Of a stretch of 64,000 nt of DNA, positions 26,446-35,482 are shown one piece after another. The translations under genes were made by a program, and so were the position numbers. The DNA is from Luteimonas arsenica. GTDB lineage: Bacteria > Pseudomonadota > Gammaproteobacteria > Xanthomonadales > Xanthomonadaceae. Position 1 is the stretch's first letter, and every line of letters begins with the position of its first letter. The stretch spans positions 930,001-994,000 of the forward strand of contig NZ_SJRW01000002.1 in assembly GCF_004352825.1 (NCBI RefSeq), given 5' to 3'. The notes beneath the pieces were generated by a model. That model was not told the origin of the DNA, did not search any database, and worked only from the letters and a program-made list of their open reading frames with translations.

Positions 26446-27485
26446 GCTTCGACGCTCCGTTCGCGCCGTGGCAGCAGCGCGCCTTCGAACACGCCGCGGC
26501 CGCGATCGACGCCGGGCGCATGGGCCACGCGCTGCTGTTCTGCGGCCCGGCGATGCTGGGCAAGCGTCGGGTCGCCGAGCGCCTCGCGCAGCGCGTGCTG
26601 TGCCTGTCGCCCGACCCGGCGGCGCGGCCCTGCGGCCAGTGCCGCGCCTGCGCGCTGTACCGCTCGCGCTCGCAGAAGGATCCGCAGGAACAGCGGCCGG
26701 ACGGCTCGCTGTCGCATCCCTGGGGGCATCCGGGCCATCCCGACGCCATCTTCGTCGGCCACGCCTGGCGCCTCACGCCCTCGCCGCCGCGGCAGATGAC
26801 GGTGATCCCGGTCGACCAGGTGCGCGAGCTGTCCACGCGCCTGTCGACCACGCCGCAGTACGGCGACGCCAAGGTCGCGATCATCGATCCCGCCGACGAC
26901 ATGAACGATGCCGCGGCCAACGCCCTGCTCAAGACCCTGGAAGAGCCGGTGCCCGGCCGCTACCTGTGGCTGCTCAGCGCCCATCCCGCGCGCCTGCCGG
27001 CGACCATCCGCAGCCGCTGCCAGCGCCTGGAGTTCCGCCTGCCGCCGGCCGACGAAGCGGTGGCCTGGCTGCGCGCGCAGGGGCACGCGGACCAGGCCGC
27101 GACCGAGGCCCTGGCCGCCGCCCACGGCCACCCCGGCCTGGCCGATGCCTGGCTGCGCGACGGCGGCATGGCGCTGCGCCGCGAGGTCGCCGCCGACCTG
27201 GCGAAGCTGGCCGCCAACGCGGCTTCGCCGCTGGAAACCGCCAAGGCCTGGACCGCCGACGACCTGGCCATGCAGCGCCTGCTGCACGCCGCCGATCTCG
27301 CGCGCGACGAGGCCGCCGGCTTGACCGATCCGGCGCGAATCAGGAAGCTGGCCGCCTGGTTCGACGGCGCCAACCGCACGCGCGAGCTGCTGCGCAGCAC
27401 GATCCGCGCCGACCTTGCGGTGGTGGACCTGCTGCTCGCATGGCGCGACGCGGCCGGCGACAAGACACGGGGAGTCACGCGATGA
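26442..27485 (+). CDS. holB: DNA polymerase III delta' subunit
   Basis: Clamp-loader subunit; 347 residues. The AAA+ fold is present, but the P-loop is degenerate (FCGPAMLGKRRVAERLA), as expected of delta', which does not hydrolyse ATP. CGQCRACALYRS forms a zinc module, [18 protein letters not shown] is the Walker B / sensor region and TIRSRCQRLEF the SRC motif. GTG 26442 overlaps the tmk stop; the stop overlaps the pilZ ATG. An insertion around residues 75-100 (RSRSQKDPQEQRPDGS) is longer than in E. coli. Confidence 0.93.
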   Translation: MSFDAPFAPWQQRAFEHAAAAIDAGRMGHALLFCGPAMLGKRRVAERLAQRVLCLSPDPAARPCGQCRACALYRSRSQKDPQEQRPDGSLSHPWGHPGHPDAIFVGHAWRLTPSPPRQMTVIPVDQVRELSTRLSTTPQYGDAKVAIIDPADDMNDAAANALLKTLEEPVPGRYLWLLSAHPARLPATIRSRCQRLEFRLPPADEAVAWLRAQGHADQAATEALAAAHGHPGLADAWLRDGGMALRREVAADLAKLAANAASPLETAKAWTADDLAMQRLLHAADLARDEAAGLTDPARIRKLAAWFDGANRTRELLRSTIRADLAVVDLLLAWRDAAGDKTRGVTR

Positions 27486-27841
27486 GTGCAACAGGCGGCG
27501 GCGCACGGCAGGGCATCCTGTCGCTGGCGGTCAAGGACAAGGCCCAGCTGTATGCGGCCTACATGCCCTACCTGAAGCACGGCGGCATCTTCGTGCCGAC
27601 CACGCGCCGCTACTTCATCGGCGACGAGGTCTTCGTGCTGCTGACCCTGCCGGAATCGAACGACCGCCTGCCGGCCGCCGGCAAGGTCGTCTGGGTCACG
27701 CCGCCGGGCGCCCAGGGCAACCGCGCCGCCGGCATCGGCGTGCAGTTCGCCGACACCGCCGAGGGCGAGAACGTGAAGGGCCGGATCGAGACCCTGCTGG
27801 CGGGCACGCTTAACGCGGACAAGGCCACGCACACGATGTAG
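27482..27841 (+). CDS. pilZ: PilZ domain protein, type IV pilus biogenesis (c-di-GMP motif absent)
   Basis: A 119-residue single PilZ domain. It starts MSATGGGARQGILSLAVKDKAQLY and ends with a polar helix. The RxxxR and (D/N)xSxxG motifs needed for c-di-GMP binding are missing; where they would be, the sequence reads TTRRYFIGDEVFVLLTLPE and AAGIGVQFADTAEG. This matches the pilus-assembly PilZ class of Xanthomonas and Pseudomonas, which does not bind the nucleotide and acts with PilB and FimX. Overlap with holB by ATGA indicates the same operon. Confidence 0.9.
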   Translation: MSATGGGARQGILSLAVKDKAQLYAAYMPYLKHGGIFVPTTRRYFIGDEVFVLLTLPESNDRLPAAGKVVWVTPPGAQGNRAAGIGVQFADTAEGENVKGRIETLLAGTLNADKATHTM

Positions 27842-27930
27842 TCCGGGGGAAACCTCGCGGAAACCTTCCTGTCCGCTCCCCACCCCCTCACGCGTTCCAT
27901 CGGAAGCCATCCCTGCTTCCCGATCCGGCC

Positions 27931-29631
27931 ATGGGCATCCCCCGAATCGCCTGCCTGTCATGCGGCATCGCCGCGCTGGCGCTCGTCTCCACCGCCTGCA
28001 GGCAGCAGTCGCCTGCATCGGCCGAACCGCTGGTCTCAAGCCCTGAAATGGCCCTCGTCGGCGCCGTGCTGCTGGACGGGCTCGGCGACTACAGCTTCCC
28101 GGTCACCAGCAGGCATCCCGAAGTCCAGCGCTGGTTCGACCAGGGCCTGGCACTCACGTACGGCTTCAACCACGACGCCGCCGAGCGCGCCTTCCTCAAG
28201 GCCGCCGAGCTCGATCCGGACTGCGCCATGTGCTGGTGGGGCGCGTCCCTGGTGCTGGGACCGCACGTCAACGCCGCGATGGATCCGGCCGACAACGACG
28301 ACGCCTGGGGTCGCGTGCAGCGCGCGATGGAACTTGCGCCTGGCGCCAGCGAGCGCGAACGGGCCTTCATCGAGGCGCTGTCGGCGCGCTACGCGGCGCA
28401 GCCGCCGGATGATCGCCGTGCGCTGGACGAGGCCTATGCCGCGGCCACGCGCGTGCTGGTGGAACGACGCCCCGACGACCCCGACGCCGTCGTGTTCCAC
28501 GCGGAAGCGCTGATGGACCTGCAGCCCTGGGACTACTACGACGAGGCGCTGCGGCCGAAGGGCCACACGAAGGAAGTCATCGAGGGCCTGGAGTCCGTGA
28601 TCGCGCGCAACCCCGACCATGCGGGCGCGCTGCACCTCTACGTCCACGCGGTCGAGGCCTCGGCCGATCCGCAGCGCGGCGTCGCCGCGGCCGACCGCCT
28701 GCGCGAACTGGTGCCCGGCTCCGGCCACCTGGTGCACATGCCGGCGCACATCTACGCGCGGGTCGGGCGCTGGCACGACGCGGTGATCGCCAATCAGCGC
28801 GCGATCGAGGCCGACGACGCCTACCTCGCCCTCTGCCGCGGCAACGCGCAGGGCGTGTATCCGCTGGGCTACGTGCCGCACAACCACCATTTCCTCTGGT
28901 TCGCGGCGAGCATGGAGGGCAGCGCGACCCTGGCCGGCGAGGCCGCGAGGCATACCGCCGAGCGCACCGACCTGCCGGAGCTGATGCGCGAGCGGGGTTT
29001 CGCGGGCCTGCAGCACTACTGGATGACGCCCTGGTTCGACCGCGTGCGCTTCGGCCGCTGGGACGAGATCGCCTCCACGTCCAATCCGGCCGAAGACCTG
29101 CCGTACGTCACCGCGATCTGGCACTACGCGCAGGGCATGGCCGCACTGCGGCAGTCGCGCCTGGACGATGCCGACGGGCACCTCGCCGCGCTGCGGCCGC
29201 TCGCCGCCGATCCGGCGATGGACGAGCTCACCGTCTGGGACCGCTACCCGCTGGCGTACGCGGCCAGGATCGCCGAGCGCACGCTGACCGCCGAACTCGC
29301 GGCCGCCCGCGGCGACCACGACGCGGCCGTCGCCGCGCTCCGCGAAGCGGTGGTGATCGAGGACGGCATTCCCTACGACGAGCCGCCGGGCTGGCACGCG
29401 CCGGTGCGGCATTCGCTGGGCGCGGTGCTCCTGGCTGCGGGCCGGCCGGCGGAGGCCGAGGCCGTCTACCGCGAGGAACTCGATCGCAATCCCGGCAATG
29501 GCTGGTCGCTGTTCGGCCTGGCGAAGAGCCTGGAGGCGCAGCGCAAGGGACGGGAAGCGGCCGATGCGCAGCGCCTGTTCGCCGAGACCTGGCGGAACGC
29601 CGACATCGAGCTCAGCAGCTCGCGTCTCTGA
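27931..29631 (+). CDS. TPR-type exported protein
   Basis: A 566-residue protein. The N-terminus is a signal sequence ending VSTAC at Cys23; the lipobox is imperfect (Ser at -3), so lipidation is likely but not certain. The remainder is helical repeats with TPR-like units, e.g. NHDAAERAFLKAAELDPDCAMC at 56-77 and GRPAEAEAVYREELDRNPGN near the C-terminus, plus HNHHFLWFAASMEG at about 315. No catalytic motif is recognised. It is preceded by an 89-base gap after pilZ and ends convergent to the beta-oxidation gene. Function unknown; possibly an envelope scaffold. Confidence 0.8.
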   Translation: MGIPRIACLSCGIAALALVSTACRQQSPASAEPLVSSPEMALVGAVLLDGLGDYSFPVTSRHPEVQRWFDQGLALTYGFNHDAAERAFLKAAELDPDCAMCWWGASLVLGPHVNAAMDPADNDDAWGRVQRAMELAPGASERERAFIEALSARYAAQPPDDRRALDEAYAAATRVLVERRPDDPDAVVFHAEALMDLQPWDYYDEALRPKGHTKEVIEGLESVIARNPDHAGALHLYVHAVEASADPQRGVAAADRLRELVPGSGHLVHMPAHIYARVGRWHDAVIANQRAIEADDAYLALCRGNAQGVYPLGYVPHNHHFLWFAASMEGSATLAGEAARHTAERTDLPELMRERGFAGLQHYWMTPWFDRVRFGRWDEIASTSNPAEDLPYVTAIWHYAQGMAALRQSRLDDADGHLAALRPLAADPAMDELTVWDRYPLAYAARIAERTLTAELAAARGDHDAAVAALREAVVIEDGIPYDEPPGWHAPVRHSLGAVLLAAGRPAEAEAVYREELDRNPGNGWSLFGLAKSLEAQRKGREAADAQRLFAETWRNADIELSSSRL

Positions 29632-29648
29632 TCGAGTCCGCGACCCCT

Positions 29649-29665
29649 TCCCCGCACGGCGGGGA
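29649..29665. terminator. Small hairpin between convergent genes
   Basis: TCCCCGC (29649-29655), loop ACG, GCGGGGA (29659-29665). It lies between the TPR protein stop and the FadJ-like stop. The neighbourhood CCCTTCCCCGC...GCGGGGATGGGGGC recurs before lepA (35334-35383). No U tract, so role as terminator is unproved. Confidence 0.35.
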
Positions 29666-29673
29666 TGGGGGCG

Positions 29674-31737
29674 CTACTTGCGCAGCGCCTGGGAGTCCCA
29701 GCCCGGACGCGGCGCGAAGCGGTCGCCGTGGGCGGCCTGCAGGGCCTTCAGGCGCAGCAGCAGCGCCTCAGCGCCCGATTCCCGCACGTACTGGATCGGG
29801 CCGCCGCGGAACGGGGCGAAGCCGGTGCCGAAGATCACGCCGGCATCCAGCAGGTCGCCGTTGGCGACAACACCCTCGTGCAGCGCGGCCACGGCCTCGT
29901 TGACCAGCGGCAGGATCAGGCGGTCCTCGAGGTCGGCCGGGGCCTTGTAGTCCTTCGGCACCTCAGGCTTCTTCGGCTTGCCGTTGTCCCAGGTGTACAG
30001 GCCCTGGCCGTCCTTCTTGCCGCGCCTGCCGGCTTCCGGCGGCGTGGACAGCGAGGGCGGGATCGGCAGCCCGAGGAACGGCGCCAGCTCCGCGCCCACG
30101 CCCGCGGCCACGTCCAGGCCGACGGTGTCGATCAGCTCGATCGGGCCCATCGGCATGCCGAACTTCACCGCGGCCCGGTCGATCACGGCGCCGGGGATGC
30201 CTTCCGAGTAGGCCGTCGCGGCCTCGAGCATGTAGGGGAACAGCAGGCGATTGACCAGGAAGCCCGGCGTGCCCGCCACCGGCACCGGCAGCTTGTCGAT
30301 CGCCTTGCAGAAGGCGGCCAGGCGGCGCTCGGTGTCGGCGTCCATCGCGTCGTGGCGCACGATCTCCACCAGCGGCATCAGCGCCACCGGGTTGAAGTAG
30401 TGCAGGCCCGCGAACTGCGCCGGCCGCGCGAGACCGGCGCGCAGCTCGTCCAGCGGGATCGAGGAGGTGTTGGTGGCGAGCAGCGCATCGGCCTTGAGCT
30501 TCGGTTCGATGCCCGCGTACAGCGAGCGCTTGGCTTCGGGCTGCTCGATGATCGCCTCGATCACCAGGTCCGCATCGGCCACGCCGTCGCCGGCCAGGTC
30601 GGACTTCAGGCGCGCGGCCACCTTCGGCCGTTCGGCATCGATCTTCACCTTCTTCGCGAACAGCTCGCCCGCGCGCGCCAGGGCCTTGTCGATGTAGGCC
30701 TGCTCGCGGTCCTGCAACGTGACCTCGAAGCCCTTCAGCGCCGACCAGGCGGCGATGTCGCCGCCCATCACGCCGGCGCCGACCACGTGCACGCGCTGGA
30801 TACCGCTGTCCTTGCCGCCCAGGCCCTTGAGGTGTTCCTGCAGGAAGAACACGCGCGTCAGGTTGCGCGCGGTCGGCGTGCCCGCCAGCTTCACCACCGA
30901 CTTGCGCTCGGCGGCCAGCCGGTTCTGGATGCCGCCGCCGGTGCGGCGCCAGGTCTCGATCAGGGCGTAGGGCGCGGGGTAGTGCTCCTTCCTCGCCTTG
31001 CGCGCGACCTGCTTGACCAGCATCGGTGCCAGCAACTGCCGCGCCGGCCAGGTGTTGGTGATCCAGCCCATGAAGCGCTGGCGGAAGGGCCGCTCGGTGC
31101 CCTTGAGCGCGAGTTCGGACGCCGAATCGATGAGCTGGGCCGGCTCCACCACCTTGTCCACCAGGCCGATCGCCTTCGCGGCCGAGGCCGAAAGCGTGCG
31201 CCCGGTCAGCATCATGTCCATCGCCGCCGGCGTGCCGACCAGGCGCGGCAGGCGCACGCTGCCGCCCCAGCCGGGATAGATGCCCAGCTTCACTTCGGGC
31301 AGGCCGATGCGCGTGGACGGATCGTTGCTGGCGATGCGGTAGCGGCAGGCCAGCGAGATCTCGGTGCCGCCGCCCATGCAGAAGCCGTGGATCGCGGCCA
31401 CGGTGGGGCAGGGCAGGTCGGCCAGGCGCTGGAACACCTGCTGGCCGCGGCGGATGGTGTCGCCGATGGTGCCCCTGGCGTCGAACTCCGCGAATTCGCG
31501 GATGTCGGCGCCGGCGATGAAGCCCTTGGCCTTGCCCGAGCGCAGCACCAGCGCCTTCGGCGGATCCAGCGCCAGGCGCTCGAGCAGGGTGTCGAGCTCG
31601 ACCAGCACCTCCTGGGCGAAGGTGTTGACCGACTCGCCGGCGCGGTCGAACGTCAGCAGGACGACGCCGTCCGGGCGCTGCTCGGCTTGCCAGTGGCTGA
31701 AGCGCAGACCGTCGAGGCCAGCAATCATGCGGAACAT
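29674..31737 (-). CDS. Bifunctional enoyl-CoA hydratase / 3-hydroxyacyl-CoA dehydrogenase (FadB/FadJ-like)
   Basis: A 687-residue beta-oxidation enzyme. N-terminal crotonase domain: GFIAGADIREF (oxyanion hole), HGFCMGGGTEISLAC and LPEVKLGIYPGWGG hold both catalytic Glu. Central NAD-binding domain from about 310: VVGAGVMGGDIAAWSALKG. HYFNPVALMPLVEIV contains the dehydrogenase His, and the C-terminal domain repeats (AGTPGFLVNRLLFP, FGTGFAPFRGGP). No thiolase gene is adjacent, so it is a lone FadJ-like or FadN-like protein. Start could be 31737 or the Met at 31728. Confidence 0.92.
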   Translation of the reverse strand: MFRMIAGLDGLRFSHWQAEQRPDGVVLLTFDRAGESVNTFAQEVLVELDTLLERLALDPPKALVLRSGKAKGFIAGADIREFAEFDARGTIGDTIRRGQQVFQRLADLPCPTVAAIHGFCMGGGTEISLACRYRIASNDPSTRIGLPEVKLGIYPGWGGSVRLPRLVGTPAAMDMMLTGRTLSASAAKAIGLVDKVVEPAQLIDSASELALKGTERPFRQRFMGWITNTWPARQLLAPMLVKQVARKARKEHYPAPYALIETWRRTGGGIQNRLAAERKSVVKLAGTPTARNLTRVFFLQEHLKGLGGKDSGIQRVHVVGAGVMGGDIAAWSALKGFEVTLQDREQAYIDKALARAGELFAKKVKIDAERPKVAARLKSDLAGDGVADADLVIEAIIEQPEAKRSLYAGIEPKLKADALLATNTSSIPLDELRAGLARPAQFAGLHYFNPVALMPLVEIVRHDAMDADTERRLAAFCKAIDKLPVPVAGTPGFLVNRLLFPYMLEAATAYSEGIPGAVIDRAAVKFGMPMGPIELIDTVGLDVAAGVGAELAPFLGLPIPPSLSTPPEAGRRGKKDGQGLYTWDNGKPKKPEVPKDYKAPADLEDRLILPLVNEAVAALHEGVVANGDLLDAGVIFGTGFAPFRGGPIQYVRESGAEALLLRLKALQAAHGDRFAPRPGWDSQALRK

Positions 31738-31859
31738 CCGTCAGGGTATGGGAAGCTGCCTATGATCCAGAGTCCGTTTCGCCCGCGTCAAATGCCGCCC
31801 CGTCGGGGGCGCCGCGGCTTGCGGGAGGCCGGACCCGGCCCCAGATGATCCTGCAGGCC

Positions 31860-31887
31860 GGAACTTTCCGTCCGTGTGAAGGTCAGA
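31860..31887 (+). promoter_or_regulatory. Sigma-E type promoter upstream of rpoE
   Basis: GGAACTT at 31860-31866, a 16-base spacer and TCAGA at 31883-31887, close to the ECF sigma-E consensus (GGAACTT - 16 - TCnnA). It lies 42 bases before the rpoE ATG, so it implies autoregulation of the operon. Confidence 0.7.
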
Positions 31888-31929
31888 TTCCCGGTCCCGT
31901 GGGCCGGTTCCCCAGGAGAGCACCGGCCG

Positions 31930-32544
31930 ATGGCCGAAATCGACAGCCACCAGCTTGACCAGGACCTCGTCCGCCGCGTGCAGCGCGGCGACATGGCCGC
32001 CTTCGACCTGCTGGTGCGCAAGTACCAGCACCGCGTGGCCGCCCTGGTGGGGCGCTACGTGCAGGACTGGAGCGAGTGCCAGGACGTCGCCCAGGAGACC
32101 TTCATCCGCGCCTACCGCGCGATCGGCAACTTCCGCGGCGATTCGCAGTTCTACACCTGGCTGCATCGGATCGCGGTCAACACCGCGAAGAACCACCTGG
32201 TCGCCAGCAACCGCCGTCCGCCCACCGACGACATCGAGGTCGAGGACGCCGAACATTTCGATTCCGCCACCGGCTTGCGCGACCACGACACGCCCGAACG
32301 CGAACTGATGCGGCAGCAGATGGAACAAACGGTGCTGCGTGCTGTCCAAGCACTGCCCGAAGAATTGCGCACGGCCATCACCCTGCGCGAGGTCGAGGGC
32401 CTGAGCTACGAGGAGATCGCCACCCGCATGGACTGCCCCATCGGCACCGTCCGCTCGCGGATCTTCCGCGCCCGCGAGGCGATCGACGTCGAGCTCAAGC
32501 CATTGATGGACACTCCAGCGGCGCCCGAACGCGCGGCGCGATGA
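31930..32544 (+). CDS. rpoE: RNA polymerase sigma-E factor (RpoE/AlgU)
   Basis: ECF sigma factor of envelope stress; 204 residues. Region 2 begins LDQDLVRRVQRGDMAAFDLLVRK and has QDVAQETFIRAYRAIGNFRGDSQFYTWLHRIA, region 4 is LPEELRTAITLREVEGLSYEEIATRMDCPIGTVRSRIFRAREAI; both match AlgU/RpoE. It should recognise the GGAACTT/TCAGA promoter just upstream. It is translationally coupled to rseA (ATGA overlap) and followed by mucD, the order known from Xanthomonas. No rseB is present. Confidence 0.95.
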   Translation: MAEIDSHQLDQDLVRRVQRGDMAAFDLLVRKYQHRVAALVGRYVQDWSECQDVAQETFIRAYRAIGNFRGDSQFYTWLHRIAVNTAKNHLVASNRRPPTDDIEVEDAEHFDSATGLRDHDTPERELMRQQMEQTVLRAVQALPEELRTAITLREVEGLSYEEIATRMDCPIGTVRSRIFRAREAIDVELKPLMDTPAAPERAAR

Positions 32545-33689
32545 GCATGAAGATGACCCAGGAACACGACGACATCGACATCGACTTCGAACCGGCGCCG
32601 CCGGACAAGCTCTATGCCCACAACCGCCGGCAGCTGTCGGCGATGCTGGACGGCGAGCTGTCTCCGGACCAGGCGCGCTTCATGCTGCGCCGGCTGCAGC
32701 ACGACGCCGAACTGGCCGCGTGCTGGGAGCGCTGGCAGGTCTGCGGCGACGTGCTCCGCGGCCGCGGCCATGCGCTGCTGCCCGCCGACTTCTCCCGTCG
32801 GGTCGCGGCGGCGATCGCCGTGCCCGGTCCGGCGTCGGCCGCAACGGCGGTCGAAGCCACCAGGGCCGGGCGACAGGACGCGCTGCAGCGCCCGCACCGC
32901 CTGCTCCGCTGGGGTGGCGGCGCGCTGGCCGCCTCGGTCGCGCTGGTGGCCCTGTTCATGGCCCGGCAGCTGCCCGATGCGCAGTCGCCGGAGCGGGTCG
33001 AGGCCGCCAGCGCGATGAGCGCGGCGCCTGTACTGGTGGAAAGCGGGCCGACGAACGTGCTGGCCGATGCCGGCGACGTCGCCATGCCTGCGACGACACC
33101 GCCGGATCCGGCCCCGCAGCCGGCGGACGGTGGCGGCGTTGCTCCCGGCCTGTTGGCTGCGGCCGCGCCGGTGGTGATCGCCGCGGCCGAAGTCCCACGC
33201 CGCACAGGCGAGCGCGGCAGCACCCGCAGCCAGTCGCAGCGTGCGGCCCTGAGGCGCACCCAGGCCACTGCGGAGGCCCCGGCCCGGGTGGCCGTGGCCG
33301 CCGCGCCGCCACGCCCGGCCATCCAGGCCATCCCGGCGCCTGCACCGGCAGCCGTGGCTGCCGCCTCCAGCGATCTGCCGGCGCTGGCCGGCGTGCCTGC
33401 GGGCGCCGTCGACGGTGATGCGCTGTTCGGCGCGCTGCCGGCCGCGGCCTCGCGGCCCTGGCCGCGTGCGGTGCTTCCCGGCCTGACGCGTTCCTCGCAG
33501 CCGTTCGCGGCCGGTTACGGCCTGCCGCAGTCCGAGGCTTTCGCGCCCTTCCAGCCGAGGCTGGAGGCGGGTGGGGCCGCCGTGCCGCGGCCGGATGCTC
33601 CAGCCGGACACGTCCCGGTACAGGGCGCTGCTGCCGGGGACGCCGGAGATTCCGCCGGGCTGCGGCCGGATCCCTCCGGCACCCGATAA
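32541..33689 (+). CDS. rseA: Anti-sigma-E factor RseA (MucA-like), long periplasmic tail
   Basis: Residues 25-90 form the RseA N-terminal domain (HNRRQLSAMLDGELSPDQARF, CWERWQVCGDVLRG) that holds RpoE. One membrane helix is at about 125-142 (GGGALAASVALVALFMARQL). The periplasmic part is unusually long and low-complexity (Ala/Pro-rich, about 230 residues), total 382 against about 216 in E. coli. In the family, cleavage by DegS and RseP releases RpoE; the MucD protease is the next gene, but no degS or rseP is in this window. ATG 32541 overlaps the rpoE stop. Confidence 0.9.
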   Translation: MSMKMTQEHDDIDIDFEPAPPDKLYAHNRRQLSAMLDGELSPDQARFMLRRLQHDAELAACWERWQVCGDVLRGRGHALLPADFSRRVAAAIAVPGPASAATAVEATRAGRQDALQRPHRLLRWGGGALAASVALVALFMARQLPDAQSPERVEAASAMSAAPVLVESGPTNVLADAGDVAMPATTPPDPAPQPADGGGVAPGLLAAAAPVVIAAAEVPRRTGERGSTRSQSQRAALRRTQATAEAPARVAVAAAPPRPAIQAIPAPAPAAVAAASSDLPALAGVPAGAVDGDALFGALPAAASRPWPRAVLPGLTRSSQPFAAGYGLPQSEAFAPFQPRLEAGGAAVPRPDAPAGHVPVQGAAAGDAGDSAGLRPDPSGTR

Positions 33690-33795
33690 CTCCCTCCCGC
33701 ACCGCGCCCCGGTGCCAGCCGGCCGCTGGCCGGATCCCTTCCGTCACCATGACTCCGGCCCCCCGGAGTTCCGTTTTGCCGAGACCCGACTGCCG

Positions 33796-35310
33796 ATGAA
33801 AACACCTGCCTTCGCCCTCGCCCTGGTCGCCCTCACCGCCGCGGGCACCGCCGCCGTCGTGGTCCCCGCCGCCACCGCACAGTCGCAGGACCAGGCCGCC
33901 TCCGCGGTCACCGCGCCCGCGGCGGCGCCGCTGGTCACCGGGCTGCCAGACTTCACCCGCCTGGTCGAGCGCGTGGCCCCGGCCGTGGTCAACATCGAGG
34001 TCACCATCGGCCCGCGCGGTGGCAACCGCCAGGCGCAGCAGCAACTGCCCGACGAGATGCCGGAGTTCTTCCGCCGCTTCTTCGGCCCGGGCTCGCCGTT
34101 CCCGGGTGTGCCGCAGGATCCGGGTGGCCGTGGCGGCGTGTCGATGGGCAGCGGCTTCCTGATCTCGGCCGATGGCTACGTCATCACCAACCACCACGTG
34201 GTCGACGGTGCGAGCGAGGTGCGGGTGACCCTGCCTGACCGTCGCGGCTTCGACGCCGAGGTGGTCGGCAGTGACGAACAATCGGACGTGGCCGTGCTCA
34301 AGATCGACGCCAGCGGCCTGCCGTTCCTGCGCGCCGGCGACGCCAACGGCGTCAGGCCCGGCCAATGGGCGGTGGCGATCGGCTCTCCCTTCGGGTTCGA
34401 CCAGTCGGTCACCGCGGGCATCGTCAGCGCCGTGGGCCGCGCCAATCGCTACTCGAACCAGCGCTACGTGCCCTTCATCCAGACCGACGTCGCGATCAAC
34501 CGCGGCAATTCCGGCGGTCCGCTGCTCAACACCAGCGGCGAAGTGATCGGCATCAATTCGCAGATCTTCTCGAACTCCGGCGGCTACATGGGCGTGAGCT
34601 TCGCGATCCCGATCGACGTGGTGATGAACGTCGCCGACCAGCTCAAGGCCACCGGCCAGGTGCGCCGCGGCCAGGTGGGCGTGCAGGTGCAGGAGATCCG
34701 CCCCGAAGAGGCCAAGGGCCTGGGGCTGCCCGATACCCGCGGCGCGCTGGTGGTCGACGTCATCCCCGACGGCGCCGCCGACAAGGCCGGCATCGAGCGC
34801 GGCGATGTGATCCGCGAGGTCGACGGCGTCCGCATCAACCAGTCCAGCGACCTGCCGCCGATGATCGGCGCCAAGGCGCCGGGCAGCCGGGTAAGCCTGA
34901 AGGTCTGGCGCGAGAACCGCACCCGCGACATCACCGTGACCCTGACCGAGCTCGATGAAGGCCTGGCCGCCACCGGCCCACGGCCGGCCCGGCAGGCCCC
35001 GGCCGCGCAGCAGAGCAATCCGCTGGGCATCGTCGGCAGCGAACTCGGCGCCGAGCAGCGCCGCCGCCTCGACCTCAAGCCCGACGAAGGCGTGGCTGTG
35101 GCCCGCGTCGAGGGCCTGGCCGCGCGCAGTGCCGGCATCCAGCCGGGCGACGTGATCCTGCAGGTCGGCCGGGTGACCGTGGCCAATCCGGCCCAGCTCG
35201 ACCGCGAGCTGGGCAAGGTCAAGGCCGGCCAGACGGTGATGCTGCTGGTGCGCAACCGCAGCGGCGGGACGCAGTTCATCGCGGTGACGCCGCGGGAAGA
35301 GACGAAGTAG
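33796..35310 (+). CDS. mucD: Periplasmic serine protease / chaperone MucD (DegP type)
   Basis: Do-like protease; 504 residues with a signal peptide (about residues 1-29, ends ATAQ). Catalytic triad His134 (TNHHVVDGA), Asp164 (QSDVAVLK) and Ser239 (GNSGGPLL). Two PDZ domains follow, the first around 290-380 ([12 protein letters not shown]), the second around 400-500 ([11 protein letters not shown]). It degrades misfolded envelope proteins and, in Pseudomonas and Xanthomonas, lies in the algU/rpoE operon as here. A 106-base gap after rseA may hold its own promoter. Confidence 0.95.
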   Translation: MKTPAFALALVALTAAGTAAVVVPAATAQSQDQAASAVTAPAAAPLVTGLPDFTRLVERVAPAVVNIEVTIGPRGGNRQAQQQLPDEMPEFFRRFFGPGSPFPGVPQDPGGRGGVSMGSGFLISADGYVITNHHVVDGASEVRVTLPDRRGFDAEVVGSDEQSDVAVLKIDASGLPFLRAGDANGVRPGQWAVAIGSPFGFDQSVTAGIVSAVGRANRYSNQRYVPFIQTDVAINRGNSGGPLLNTSGEVIGINSQIFSNSGGYMGVSFAIPIDVVMNVADQLKATGQVRRGQVGVQVQEIRPEEAKGLGLPDTRGALVVDVIPDGAADKAGIERGDVIREVDGVRINQSSDLPPMIGAKAPGSRVSLKVWRENRTRDITVTLTELDEGLAATGPRPARQAPAAQQSNPLGIVGSELGAEQRRRLDLKPDEGVAVARVEGLAARSAGIQPGDVILQVGRVTVANPAQLDRELGKVKAGQTVMLLVRNRSGGTQFIAVTPREETK

Positions 35311-35336
35311 CGGCCGGCAAGGCCCTGCGGTAACCC

Positions 35337-35402
35337 TTCCCCGCAAAGCGGGGAAAGTACCCGCGCAGCGGGGGGATGGGGGCAACCCCGCCGCCATCCC
35401 CC
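35337..35402. repeat. Cluster of GC hairpins between mucD and lepA
   Basis: Three inverted repeats in 66 bases: 35337-35344 with 35348-35355 (8 bp), a CCGC-GCA-GCGG unit near 35361-35371, and 35371-35379 with 35394-35402 (9 bp). The CTTCCCCGC...GCGGGGATGGGGGC pattern is also found at 29647-29672. It is probably a transcription end or small repeat; no U tract is seen. Confidence 0.5.
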
Positions 35403-35482
35403 ACCAGGGCACCCTCCCAAGCCTGTGCGACAATATCCCGTTCGCTCAAGCCCCGCCGGAATCCGGCCCCCGACTGCCGCCC

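Noticed and set aside
27482-27841. c-di-GMP receptor PilZ protein
   Set aside because: The RxxxR and (D/N)xSxxG motifs are absent; this is the pilus-assembly type.
29665-31848. 727-codon open frame on the plus strand opposite the FadJ-like gene
   Set aside because: Shadow of the real gene; the product is Gly/Arg/His-rich with no domain, while the minus strand has all beta-oxidation motifs.
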